Positions 10,592 through 22,735 of a stretch of DNA of 64,000 nt are shown here, piece by piece; position 1 is the first letter of the stretch; each line of letters begins with the position of its first letter. The stretch comes from Polyporus tsugae (Eukaryota; Basidiomycota; Agaricomycetes; Polyporales; Polyporaceae), in assembly GCA_024305745.1 (NCBI GenBank), contig JAHRBS010000011.1:744001-808000 (forward strand), given 5' to 3'. Below the pieces are notes generated by a model. It ran no database searches. It saw only the letters and a program-made list of their open reading frames with translations, and had not been told where the DNA came from. A program made the position numbers and the translations under genes.

Positions 10592-13500
10592 GTCTTTGAC
10601 TTGACCCCCGATTGACCGGTCATAAACAGGGGTCTATGCCAACACTGGTTGTTGACATTGAGGGATGAGTTGCCAAATACTTACTTGCCCTCTGTGGCGC
10701 CTGACACGGCGGAAAGCGCATGCCCGCAACTTGGTCTTGCAAATTGCAATCCGACCATCAGCATGCCGGCCAATACTATATCGCTCAGTCTAGACTGACA
10801 TACTACTCCCCAGCCCGTCACTGACTCCCACAGCAAACGGGTCACCTCTATGTAGAAAATGCTCTTGATAAAACGCTCGCAGTCGCGAGCGAACTGGAGG
10901 GATCGTACCACAATTGATGCCCCTTTGCGAGCCCCCGGCTGAAGCTTCCACTGACATCCGTGCCACGGCACCCAAACTGGATGCTAGTCTTCTTCTCATC
11001 TGCCCACTCGTTCGCCCCGCCTTCGAGGGCCTCCCCCACAGGCCCCGTGTCTCCGCCCATTGCCGTGGCTCAAGCTCAGCTGCCCTGTGCATATCTGCAT
11101 TGCGCTGCTTCTGCTGGGGCCCATCACAACTACAGGAGGGCGGGAAGCTGCTCGGGGTGGGCGAGGCGCTAGAGGGGGTTGCCGAGCACAGCTGCGTCTT
11201 CGATTGCCATCGCTGCGCCCTGTGCGCTCTACGGCTGTGGCGGGTGGCGAGGACCGTAGATAGTGGGGAACAATCAGCAGGTCAGATCGACAAATGAGAG
11301 TACGAGTCCACAGGACTGACCAACATCGGGTGACAACTTCAAAGCGTCACCTAGGAGTACAACGCGGGAGGAGGGATGGATCCAGTCAGACCTTGCGTGG
11401 CTTCCGGTCCACGAGTTGCCACCTGATTGTTGACTGCACGAGGTCTAGAAATATGAACAAGCTACACTTATTAAGACAGGATCCGAGTAAATTCATGACG
11501 AAGGCTGCGCGCACCTGGGCTCGTAATCGCCAAAGTCCTCCACACGTCTACGGAACCGTGGTCGGGGAGGAAGAGCCCGAGAGTGTACTCCTTTGTCCTC
11601 TACAGCCGAGATTCAGTAGCAACGCACGCAGGTAGCGGGTGGGAATGAGGACAACGTACAATGCTGTATGCTATGATAGGCCAGCCAGGCAACGCAGAGC
11701 CACATATCTGTCCTGGGATATATTGTCAGCATGCACGGAGAGGGAGGCGGGAGACAGGCGGCGGTCTGGTTCGCGAGGCGTCTTAGCTGATGGTTACAAG
11801 GATAAGGACATCGAGCCTCGAGAGGAGCAGCCATGCCACATCGCAGCAACGCACACCCACAGCGGAGACATGCGGGAGGGTCTCGACTACTTGCTAGCGA
11901 TAAAATGCGGAGAAATTTAGGAGACAGAGGACATGCGTGCAAGCCTGAAACACGCCACTCGCCGCCGCGGTTACTCTGGCTCATCGTCAGGTGTCGCCGC
12001 GGTCGTGAGAGCAGTGGCTTTGCCTCACTAGGCGCGGACGGACGAAGGCATGAGAGGGAGGCAGAACTGAGTGTACCCGAGAACTCACGATGTATGTATA
12101 GGCCTGATGCCATCGCAGCTTCAATCGGATGTGACGCGCGGACCCCCCCCCCCCCCCCGGCAGTGCAGACGTCGTGGTCTCTTCGAGACCATCAGAAGAC
12201 AACTGACTAAGGAGGAGTCGTAGGGCTGGACAGCGAGCGCGAGGACAGTCGGAGACCAGTTGGACCGATCGGTGCTGACGATGAGCCACTGCGGCGGGCG
12301 AGGTGAGCGTAAAGGAGAAGTTGCCGAGGGCGAGTAGTTTCCACCAGGAGCGTCAGCGCCAACGCGCAGACAGGAGGGTTGGGAGCTTTTGAGCGTGAAC
12401 TGTGCGCGAGCTAGTCTGATGCCTAGGGACTTCTCCGCATATAGGTTGCTGCACAGTATGGCAGTGGTACAGGGTCCTTTGGCATTCCGAGGTGATTGTG
12501 GGGGAAGCTGGCCCGGACGAGACAGACATCGACTCAGCGGAAAGAATACAACCGGGGCGAGAGATGAGATTGACGGGACGTACTGTAGCGTAATAGTTGG
12601 AGTTGCGCAGCATGCCGACCAATTAGCCGTAGGCACGTCTGTGCGCTCCACTTGGCACTTGGCACTTGGGCACCGGTACATGGATGAGAGCTGTGGGCTG
12701 TGGCCCGCTTCAGGGACTTCAACCAGACCAGATAATCGAGGTCAGTAGTTGACTCGAAATTTGGCTAAGCTCAGCCAGTAGATACCTACCTTTTTGATCC
12801 ACTGATCCTCCATCCTCCCCGACGCCGCCGCCGCATCGTAGTGCCATGATACACCAGTGCCTCCGCATTGCGCACCACCTTTACCTAACGAAGTACCTCT
12901 CCAGCACGGAAGAGGGCCTTGGTGGAGCCCTCGCGGATCGCGCCGCGGTTCAAGAAAGACACGGCGTTCTACGCGCACAATATGGCGTCCACCCTCGTGG
13001 GCGCCGTTGATATCCTAGTGCCGAAGAACATGGAGACTAGTCCGCACGAGCCCAATGTCTCGGCCACCGTTACCACCGTTCCGCGACCGCCCGTTGTCGC
13101 CTTGCCGGTGGGGACAATAACGGACGGCCCGTACAGCGTTGTGGCCTGGACCGCAATCTTCCGTTCCTGTGCCATCGAAGGGCATGTCCATGTCCGAGTC
13201 CCATTCGGACGCCGCCCATGTCCTTGAGCCGCATTCAAACTTCACACTGAACGCGCAATAATGACCTGCCACCATCTCTCGCCTCCCTCGTGAGCCCCTC
13301 CTGCTGAAGGTATATCCACTTTTGGGAGAGAGACGGGCACTGGCAGCCATCGAGACACTGAACGCAAGCTCACGGCCCACCACCATCTCCCGTCCCCTTC
13401 ACTCCCCTCCACACGACCCACACGGAGCCCCATGGCTCAATCTCCGCAGCCATCCCACTCTGTCATCTCGGATCACTGCCGCTCGAGCCCATGCGGGCGG

Positions 13501-15183
13501 ACCCCAACCTCATGCAAGACCGCGTCTTCACACACCTGTGCCCAGCCGTCGTGCTCTGCGCGCAATGCAGGGTCAGCGTGAGCGTGGTCGCACTGAAGTA
13601 TGTCATCTTCAGCGTTGCGGAGGCGTGCGCTGTCGTTGTCGCAATGGATACGATGGATCAGATGCGGGCGCGGGAGGAGAGGGGCATGCCGACGTCGGGA
13701 TTGGTAGGCGGGATGCTGAACACTTTGAAGTTAATAAATATTGATCCTCTCTAGCAGATCGCCCATAACTACTGGCCGCAAGGTATCCTCGACCTCTTGA
13801 GTTCCAGGTAACATAGACCATCGTCCACGGCAATCACCCTCGCCGACCCGCCATAAGTAACTGGTACTCTCCGCCAGGCCCAAGTTGATCGGGCAGTAGG
13901 AGCTGGCAATATTTTGGTGGGCATTCGAATCCGCCTCGAGGCAGTATCGCGTGTGCACCGAGATCTCTCGAAAACATATTCTTTTTAAATATTTTGGGGG
14001 CAGGAGCCCTTCGCTCGTGTTGTCTTCACTTACACCATCGTCGCGCGCGGGCGCCTATACGCTGGGCTCTTTGGGGGTGCACGATCGACGCAATCGGGGT
14101 GTCTGAGAAACGGCAAATACCTAAGCCCACCGGGGACCTGAAACTTGTGTGTCCTCAACCCAACTTCCACCTACTTCAACACCACGCAGATGATTTATAA
14201 TGTAGCTCTGCGCGAAAATTGAAAGTACTAGATCAGGAAGAAAATATACATATAGTGTAAATTGGTGACTGGTACTGATGTACGGACCACGGTCCCCGTT
14301 CTTGTTCCCCGAGCACCATTGAGATGATCAAATTTGGACGGGGCGCGACAACTCACTGGGCGATGGCAGAAGGCGAGATTCAGTGGAGATGGCTAGGGTC
14401 TGAGATCTGAGGACTCACTAGTACTGCGCGTGCCGATGATGGCGACCGGCAGGGGTCAAAGCCGGCGAGCAATTGGGATTGGCCTCGGAGATATGATCGA
14501 AACCTGGATCCAGGAGGAACCTTGCCATGGCAGGGAGCGGGCGGGCTAGCGGTGTCGCGTCTGGGAAGTGGACTGTGTGCGAGATTCAGAAAGATGGCAA
14601 CTGGAACTCACCGGAGCTGGCCGCGAGCGAGTGTGCACAATATAGACAGCGCGGGTTTGTTCGTCACACGCGTACACTCCTTGCATTATCGGACAAAAGG
14701 ACCACAGAGGCACAGGGTGTGACAATTTGGGGTCTGGGCTCGCAATGGAAGGTCAGGGTGGCGAGGTCAGACCACACCAACCCACACTGTAATAGCCGGT
14801 GGGGAGCCGAAACTGTCAGTGGATTGTATGTCAGAAAGTCCACAAACACACTTACTACCCATCCACCTGTGAGTGAGCTCGCGCAACACCCGCAAGCCCG
14901 ACGCGCCGCGTATGGTTTATGGTTACTAGAAAAAGAAAGAGAAGATAGAGCGATGCCTACAGTATTGGTTGATAGCGGTGGAGGGTGGGTCAAGCCCAGC
15001 CTCAGCGCAAACACTACCATACAAGCGCGGCAAAGTCCGTGCCTGCCTTGCCAAACCCGGACGTGCGCAGGCTCGTCCTAGTAGGGCCGGTACACACAAC
15101 CGTCGGTGAGAGCCTTCATGCCAACGATGCGTATTTAGACTCACGAATCCCATTCTGCAGGGGTGTCACCGCTATTTGCACCC
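10592..15183. other. gene-poor stretch, no recognisable coding sequence
   Basis: About 4.6 kb. Open frames of 60-190 codons exist on both strands (for example 11613-12113, 12121-12681, 12919-13227 and 14527-15081), but none shows a known motif, a consistent splice pattern or an advantage over the opposite strand, so none is called. A run of 16 C occurs at 12143-12158. The region just before 15184 is the likely promoter of the F-box-like gene. Confidence 0.4.
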
Positions 15184-17026
15184 ATGGACCCTCCCAATAT
15201 CAATCACTATTTCGATATGCTGGTGAATGGAGCGACGTATATACGCCAGGAATTGGTGCAGTTGAGACAAGCCAGAGACAAGTTCATCGCAATCCTTCCG
15301 GTGAGCGTCCTCCCGTCCGATTACTTGTTGATGGTATGAACGTCGTTGCTGACTCCTAGATATCTAGGAAGTAGATAGGCTGCGGCGAGAAAACATCGAA
15401 CTACAAGCGGCGGTCGCATTCCTCATGGTCGACGGGAGGGTAAGTCTCTCTTTTGACTATTGAATCACCACGAGACAGGGTTGAACATTGAGCTCTTTCA
15501 AGCATCTGCCAGTGCCCCGACACACACCCAGACCTACTCTCTCTACGCTACCTGCAGACATCGCTCGCTTAATCTTCGAGGAGACCATTCCCACGACTTA
15601 CCAATACGACACTTTGGTGCCCGACGGCCCTTCTAATCCTTGGCTTTCGGTACTCGCTACGAAGGCGGCCCTCCCGCAGATTTGCTGTGCGCTTTACTGG
15701 GAAGGGATCTCCATCCTGTACAATGACATAGTCTTGCGTCGAATGAGCCAGATCTTTGCCTTGGCCCGTACCCTTTGCTCAACCCGAGGAGCTGATATTT
15801 GCCCACTTATCAAGAGCATCCGCATGGCTTCGTGTCCAGTTGGGGGGGATTTCGCATGGACAGCCAAAGAGGAGCTCGGGTTCATCCTTCGAGAGTGTGA
15901 TGCTCTTCGCTCCCTCTCGTACCATCCGCACCCCAATTTTCCCCTCCTTTCCGATGAGAGCCAAGGTAGTAGCGGCGGCAGCTACTTCAATCCCACCTGG
16001 TTTTTTCACGTCTCAATGTTCCATAATCAACCACCTTTCCTCGATGGACTCTTGGCTTTGCGGTTGCACTGCTTAAACCTCCGATTCGTCCTCACGGAGT
16101 CGCGGCTCAGGAACCTCCACGACCTCCTCCTCGGAACAACGTCACTACAGTCTCTGGTTCTGGATTATCTGATCCAGTCCTTTGTCCTTTCCGAGGCACC
16201 GGAAGGCCTTTCGGCAGTGCAACTCTGTTCCTTGGTCGAGCTGTACATTCCCTTCGGTCAGGATGCAATTTTCGACGAGTACATCTGCACGAGGTGGGAA
16301 ATGCCGAACCTCGCCCGCATCACGCTTGTCTCCCTCCAGTGGTGGCCGGAACGCCCGTTGGAACGTTTTGGAAGGCGTTTGATCTATTTTCACGTCTTTG
16401 CAAAGCGCCCTAGAGACCCCTTCCTCTGCAACTCTGATCCATGTCCGGGACTCGCATCGCATTGTCCTATGCTCGAGCATCTGGTCATTCCCAACCCCCA
16501 CAATTGCCCACAACGATTCCCTGCAACCAAGGTGGATTCCCCGACGCTGAAGCACCTAGATATTTGGGATTTTGGCACCTACAAACGCTTTACGACTCGA
16601 GCCCAGTACTATCGATTGCTAGAGCCTGTCGCCTCAATCAGCGGCGGACAGGTTGAGAATTTCCGCTCAAATGGCTCTGTGCCTGCTCTGCAGACTGTCC
16701 GGTTTCTCTTTACTGAGTACGGGAAGTTTCGCGGTCTTGACTGGCCATCTATATGCCATCCCGATCTACTCTTGGACCGCCCGGACAACAAAATCTGGCA
16801 CACTTTTCCAACCGCATATGTAGCACAAACAGCCACCCACCTTATTCCCCATTCTCCTCATCCAACCCCTGACGATGTAACTGATGAGTCGATGTCAGAA
16901 AGCGACTCGGACCACGACTGGACGCCTAGCAGTAGCAGTCTCAGCGAAGATGACGCGGACTTGGAGGCAAGTGGTTGGACAGATGAAGACCTAGTGGAAG
17001 ACGTCGTAGAGGGTGATTACCTGTGA
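15184..17026 (+). CDS. F-box-like / leucine-rich protein
   Basis: Likely substrate-recognition subunit of an SCF-type ubiquitin ligase (family inference). Three exons join without phase error: 15184-15300, 15368-15439 and 15503-17026, with GTGAGC...ATCTAG and GTAAGT...TTCAAG introns, giving 570 aa. The N-terminus is a short coiled coil (ELVQLRQARDKF, LRRENIELQAAVAF), as is usual in Agaricomycete F-box proteins. The F-box-like motif follows (LPADIARLIFEETIP). The middle has irregular leucine-rich repeats (SLVLDYLIQSF, LVELYIPF, LARITLVSLQWW, LKHLDIWDF). The C-terminus is acidic and Ser-rich. No stop or frameshift is present. It stands alone, in no cluster. Such proteins form large lineage-specific families, so its target cannot be guessed. 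Confidence 0.8.
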
Positions 17027-20000
17027 TGGGCATCTGACGTGGGTAAGCAGGAAATTACGCACTTTCAAGCCACTTCGGACCACGCGACCTCCGTTCGACG
17101 ACCTCGCACGCCCGCACGCACGCCTCCCCACATATGCGACACAAGTTGATATTTAAAACAAAGTGGAGGTAACGGTGCCGCGGATCCCAAGTTCTTGTCT
17201 GGCTGTCGCGTACTTGCGCGCCCAGGTGATCGTGTCTTGCCGGCTGTCTTTGGCGTATCAAGATTGGCACTTTTCCCCACATTCGCCGCTAACACCCGCT
17301 CTCATATTATCCTGTACATATGGCTATGGCAGCCTCGCTGGCACGAGTCTAACCAGCGGAGCGATTAGCGCCGGCAACAATCTTCTTTCTCTCATCGTCC
17401 ACCACCATCGCATCCGACGACTCTCGCTCGTGCATGGCTCTTTCTATCGACGACATTTAGTAGTGCTATTTTACACGCCCGCCCTTCCGTTTATGTCCTC
17501 CTTGTAGTACCTGTTCATATCATTGTTTTGTTGTACTACATGTACTCTGTTCAGTAGCTGGGGCTCCGATGAGTAGAGGCAATTGTCGGGTGTGAATGTT
17601 TCACTGTCGAAAGGTTTTGCTGTAGTTCTAGTACATATTTTGCTGTAATCGAATAAACGTTTGGGGTGGAATTGACAACCGGGATCCGAGTCGGCGGTGA
17701 CAGGGCGCGTTCCCACGATGAACATGATCGGCTTCGCGATTTCGAGCCTCGATACTTGTTGCTCGGACGTTTTCAACTTCCCCGGTGTTTTCCGGCAGCC
17801 ATCAGCCTTGACGGAGTGGGAGTCGGCCGAGCAGCCTGTCATTACCAGGCCATTGACGACCTTCTGTTACATCTGGTGACCGTCAACAGCTTCTCCGGGC
17901 CCTCCATGTCCATCACGCAGAGATGACATATGCATGTTAACTTTGACTTCCCAGAGTGGTACCAGAGACCAAGCGGATACTGGTGCGTCAGCCGCAATCT
18001 GTCGTCGACTGGGGTGTTCCACATAAAAACCATCTTCACAATATGCCCCTCCGAGAAACTGATTGATGCATATTGTGTCGCATTCGGCAAGCCCTGACCC
18101 TCGACTCGGAGGTCGGCACACTCCTAACAGATTTGAAAGGAGAGAGACGGCACAATAGATGGTCTCTATTCGGCCGTGGCCGGCTGTGGTTATTCTCTCA
18201 CTGGCAGACAGATCTCGATCTCGCGGGAAGCACCGTCGATAGACACTCGCGATCAATGTATACTACGCGTTCTAGTTGGGCTGATTTCACCGCGCGCGAC
18301 CACCGGTTCCCGTGTATTTCGCTCGTCATTCATGGTACCACAACCAACCCCAAAAATCCACACTGCACTGTACTACTAGGTGACAACGACATATTTCCAT
18401 CATGTAGCCTGCTCGATTTGAGAATGGGCCAGCCAGAAGGAGCACTTCTACGGCCGCCACTGGTCGTTTGGTCCTTCCATCTGCTGTTTGTCTCAAGTGT
18501 TGGCGAGTCTCGACGCACTGCTTGGGATGCTGCGAGGCTGGCTGCAACAAATATGTCATGTGAACCCGCCTTCAATGATTCCATGCATACCCCCGATACC
18601 ATCGCTCCGTCGACGAGTTGGCACTCACGACCTTCAATATTTGGTATAAGCTCAATACATTAAATTTTCAAGTTGCTTCGATGTCCAACGCGGGAATCTA
18701 CCAGAATCGTTAGTAATCCGTCTATTGTTGTGCCAGGCGCTGCACTGACCGAGTCACTGTTCTCGGGATGATTTATCTCGAATAGACACGGTCGCTCTGA
18801 CAATGGTAGCGCATTTGACCTGTCACTCGAAATTTTTATCTGACTCCCAATCCCCGTCATATAAGGTGCACGCTACTTAGGACATCAGTACTAACACTCC
18901 AAGTCACGAACCCCAATGCTTGGGCTACTATTAGGTGAGAGCCTCTGTGGTCAGCTGTGTTGTGTAGTCACTTCACTAACTGTATCATTACTCATAGTAG
19001 TGATAGCGGCTGCCTACTTCCTCCACCAGCTACAGTCCTTCATTTTGGAGGGATATGAACGTAGTACGACTGCGATGATGGACTCCGATTCGATTCATGT
19101 TATGCCAGGCAACTGGCACCACTTCGTATGTTCCACTCTTTCTCTTTCTTATGTTAGGGAGCCTCACGCAACATTTGACATAGCATGAAGATGTGGAGGA
19201 GGCATACAGCCTGTATGGCCCCCCAACCGCCGTAACGGAGTATGTAATAGAGAGGGGCGTGGAATAACACTTTCAATGATCAGAAAATGTGTCGTGATCA
19301 CACGTGATGGAATCCCTCCCCTTTGAATCGATTCTGCATGCAGACCCAAAAGCACAGGACATTGAGTTGGTCGCAAGTAATGATCATGAACCGACATGCA
19401 GTAGTAGCGCAGCAAGATCCAGGACAAGAGACGCAGCACCAGCCGTTTGTAATCGCAAGCGCGACCCATCTAGATGTAAACAGAGATAGCGAGGTCGTCC
19501 CTATGTATATTCTCCTCGCACTGTCCGAGCCCTTATGCACACGGATCGTAAATCTTACCCCGCTGCAGCATTTGGGACCGGGACGAGCATTCCACGGACT
19601 CCCGTGTACATGGTGTATAACCTTGGCCCAACCAAAACACATAGGCCACAGTAGGACAGTTGGCAACACTTGGCCATCATCGGCCTCAGTCGAGGTAGCT
19701 GCAAGGCTAGCGCTCCGCAACAACAACTCCACCATGCCGAACTTTGCGACCACCGCTTTGAATTCCCGGCGGCTGTCATTGAACTTGAAAAAGAAAGTTG
19801 TGCAAGTCCACCAGGACTCACACACCATCCTCGCGACTAGCGTGAACCTAGTCTCAAAACCAGCCGGCATAGGGTGTCTCTCGCCCGGGTCGGAGTTTCG
19901 GGCGGAGAGCGAAAAACCCAGGCTATACCGTCTGGTGACTTTCGTAGAGCCGGGCGGGGGATTGTCACTTCGTGTGACACACGCGTCCTCTCCTCCTTGT

Positions 20001-21645
20001 TCTCCACTGCTGTTGGCGGGTCCTTGGAAACAATCCAGTACCAAGGACATTAATATTGGGACGAGGCTCGCGGTAGATGCGCGCGCCAGCTGGAGCGTCC
20101 AGTGGCTGCGCGCATGAATGGCGCTCGCATCTGGCGTCCTCCGGGCGGCTTGGCTGCATATATGCATGGGATGCTTCTCGCGCCAGATCGCGCCGCAGCT
20201 TACGCAGGAGAAAGCCAGGTCGCAATTCCTTTACCATATTTTAGGGACAGCCGGCAGCGGTGATAGGACTCGAAGCCAGCAGATGTACGCGCGCTATTAG
20301 GCATTGAACGAGCGGGGAATGTATGCGCAGCGCGCGGGGTGCACAACATTGTTGTGGTGGGCCGCGCGCGTCGTGTTCCGACGCTACCATTCATGCCCTC
20401 TTTCGGAGGAAGCAGACAGGATTGGCAGGGAGGAAGGCAGGCACGACGTGTCTCAACTCACGTGGGCATGACAATCCCCCACTCATCTCCATGAAATTCA
20501 CCAGACGGTTTACAGCTGTTTCCGAAATTGGTGTCCGCGCGCGCTTTTTCACAAAAAAAAAAAAAGCACGAAATTTGTGACCCCAGCTCTGGACACACGT
20601 ACTGCCCAGAAATGGGGCCTATGATGTTTGGAACACGTCTCAGAGTATCCTTGAAGTTGAATCACGAGTGTACATTAAATTACCTGCGAGAAAGACGTGC
20701 ATCGTCATCCAGCGCGCGGTCCATGTTCTCAGCACAGTCGGACACGTTTCTCGTAGAATTTCCCCTCAACGGGACTTCCATGATATCTCTTATGTGTACT
20801 ATTTGATCAGGGAATTTTTGCAAACCCGAGAAGTTGCAGGATGGTCGTGAATTGTCTGTCCGACCATAAGGTCGGATAGACGCCGACAGGTCGTTGAGGA
20901 AGCAGTCGCCATTTACCGCACAAGACGACTATTGCGCCTCTCATTTGGTCTCCAAAAATCACAACCGAGTACGCAAGAGTACTCAAGAGTACTGCAGCTG
21001 TTTTCAGACGGATCTCGCACAGATAAAACACCGTTTCGATGCAGATGACGTCGAAAGCACCACGGATGACGGTACTGCAAGCAGGATGGCTCAGCTCCAA
21101 GCGCCGACCATCCACGCGAGTTCAGTGATGGCGGCCCTCTGACACTCCTCTGAAATATCATACCATGCTGAATGGCCTTTATATTTGTCCATTGTGCATA
21201 AGTACTAGTGTATGTACCGACTTGCACGCGATGTTTCATGATGCCAAGTGTCCGGCTACTGTACTGTATGTACTGGTATATGCAGACATGCATTGATGTA
21301 GCCTTCCAACCACCTAGTCCGCGAAAGTCACCCCCTCCCTCGACGCATTGCGAAACTTCAAGAACTATGATGTGTGAAGGTAAGATGGTAGTCAACATCG
21401 TCAAAGGTGGTCAAAATGTGTGGTCGCTTACTGCTAGTCAGCCAGGACATCCATCAGTTGTGTACGAGTCAAGGGTACCGCCGTACCGTCGTTGGACGGG
21501 GGATGACTGCATACTGCGGCGGAGAGGATGGTCATCGCGTCGAGGTGACGATACTGCAGTCAGGCGCACACGGCGTGGGCCGGCGCGGCGCAACGTGGAT
21601 CGTGTCAATCTGGAGATGGTACAACGAGTTGCGGCTTGGCTGGCT
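17027..21645. other. gene-poor stretch, nothing recognised
   Basis: About 4.6 kb. The longest frames are an overlapping pair on opposite strands (19298-20167 minus, 289 codons; 19323-20117 plus, 264 codons) and 18073-18663 (+). None contains a recognisable motif, and the overlapping pair cannot both be genes. An A13 run lies near 20553-20565. No long repeat was noticed. Confidence 0.4.
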
Positions 21646-22358
21646 TCAGCGGCGCACGAGGGAGTCGTCAACTGTTTGTGCACTCGAGGTAGCCGCGGCG
21701 CCGGTACCAATGCCTTGGGGCCTTGGAAATGGAGTGGAAGGAGAAGAGCGGGATCGGCGAGTGGAGGGTACGCACGATCTGCTTGAACGAGTTGAATGGG
21801 CGCATGTTGGGGCGGTGGACGCACGCGCCGCGTCGCCTGCATGAGCGTCACCTGCCTCGCGCCGTAACTGGTCATGGTCCATGATGTACATGTGCGTCAG
21901 GTTCGGCGCGAGCGACGACCAGCACGCGAGCGCCATCACCATCGCCACGAGCTGCAGGCGCATGAGGCGCGGGAAGAGCTCTGGGGCGTCCCACGCGAGG
22001 GGTCGTCGGGGACCGAGATGCCTCAGTGCACGATCCCGGAGCGGACGAACATGGGCTTGCGGGAGGTTGGGGAAGGTGAGCTTGAGGTCGTCGTCGGTCG
22101 TCGTCGGTGGACGAGGGGTAGAGCGGGCGGATGAAGTCCTTCGCATTGGGGGGTGTCGGCGCATTGCAAGAAGCACAGTGTCTCGAGCTCTGGCGCGACG
22201 AGTCGCATGAGTGAGGATACTCGCCTCATGTCATGAACCTCGCTTCTTCCTTCGCCACCACGGCCGGCGCTCCTGGTAGGTCTTTGGAGGATGGCGAAGA
22301 GATGTAGAGAGGCGCAAGCGTGGGTTTGAGATGAAGCTGGGCAGGCGAGCGGGAGCAA
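21646..22358 (-). pseudogene. fragment resembling an F-box/LRR protein
   Basis: Minus-strand pieces in different frames read like the C-terminal leucine-rich part of an Agaricomycete F-box protein. RVSSLMRLVAPELETLCFL (about 22240-22180) comes first, then ELFPRLMRLQLVAMVMAL and LAPNLTHMYIMDHD (about 21990-21870). Frames change between the pieces without convincing introns, and low-complexity Arg/Ser/Pro stretches intervene, so this is called a decayed gene. No F-box itself was found. The assignment rests only on the leucine spacing and on phrases common in that family. Confidence 0.4.
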
Positions 22359-22509
22359 CAGAGTGGAATCGAGTCGCAGGTGCCGGACAGACCTGGAGGC
22401 GCGGGAGGCCCCAGTGAAGCCACGGCGGGGGTCCTTCTATCCACACAGTACGCCCTTTGAAACACAGGCGAAGCGAAACGTGCTCACCGTCTTCCTTCCA
22501 TAGTCGACA

Positions 22510-22665
22510 TCAGTCGTCACCGGTCAGGTCAAGGATCGCGCCCTTGAGGTCGCCTGGGTTGATCACGACGAGTGCGCGGGGCTTTGCTTCGTCTTTCTCT
22601 GCTTTGAGCAGCGCGGCTTTGATCTCATCTAGAGACATCGACCAGCTGTCACATTCGGAGAGGTG
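22510..22665 (-). pseudogene. fragment of an alanine aminotransferase-like gene
   Basis: About 45 codons on the minus strand read SWSMSLDEIKAALLKAEKDE, then a few residues later RALVVINPG, then AILDLTGDD and a stop. In PLP-dependent alanine aminotransferases the equivalent segment ends VINPGNPTGQVL, where the Asn-Pro-Gly-Asn-Pro-Thr-Gly loop is highly conserved. Here that loop is replaced by NPGDLKG and the frame stops soon after. No PLP-lysine region or other part of the enzyme was found nearby, so it is a short relic without function. It lies just upstream (minus sense) of the F-box/LRR-like fragment, but no join is evident. Confidence 0.5.
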
Positions 22666-22735
22666 GTGGAGAGGTGGTATGGGAGCACAACCTGGACAAC
22701 TGCCCAAGTCATGGTATACAGGGGGCATTGCATGA

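Noticed and set aside
12143..12158. C16 homopolymer as a biological signal
   Set aside because: Single mononucleotide run in a gene-free stretch. Likely slippage or an assembly artefact.
19298..20167. 289-codon minus and 264-codon plus open frames overlapping
   Set aside because: They lie on opposite strands of the same DNA, show no motif or intron signals, and are compatible with chance.
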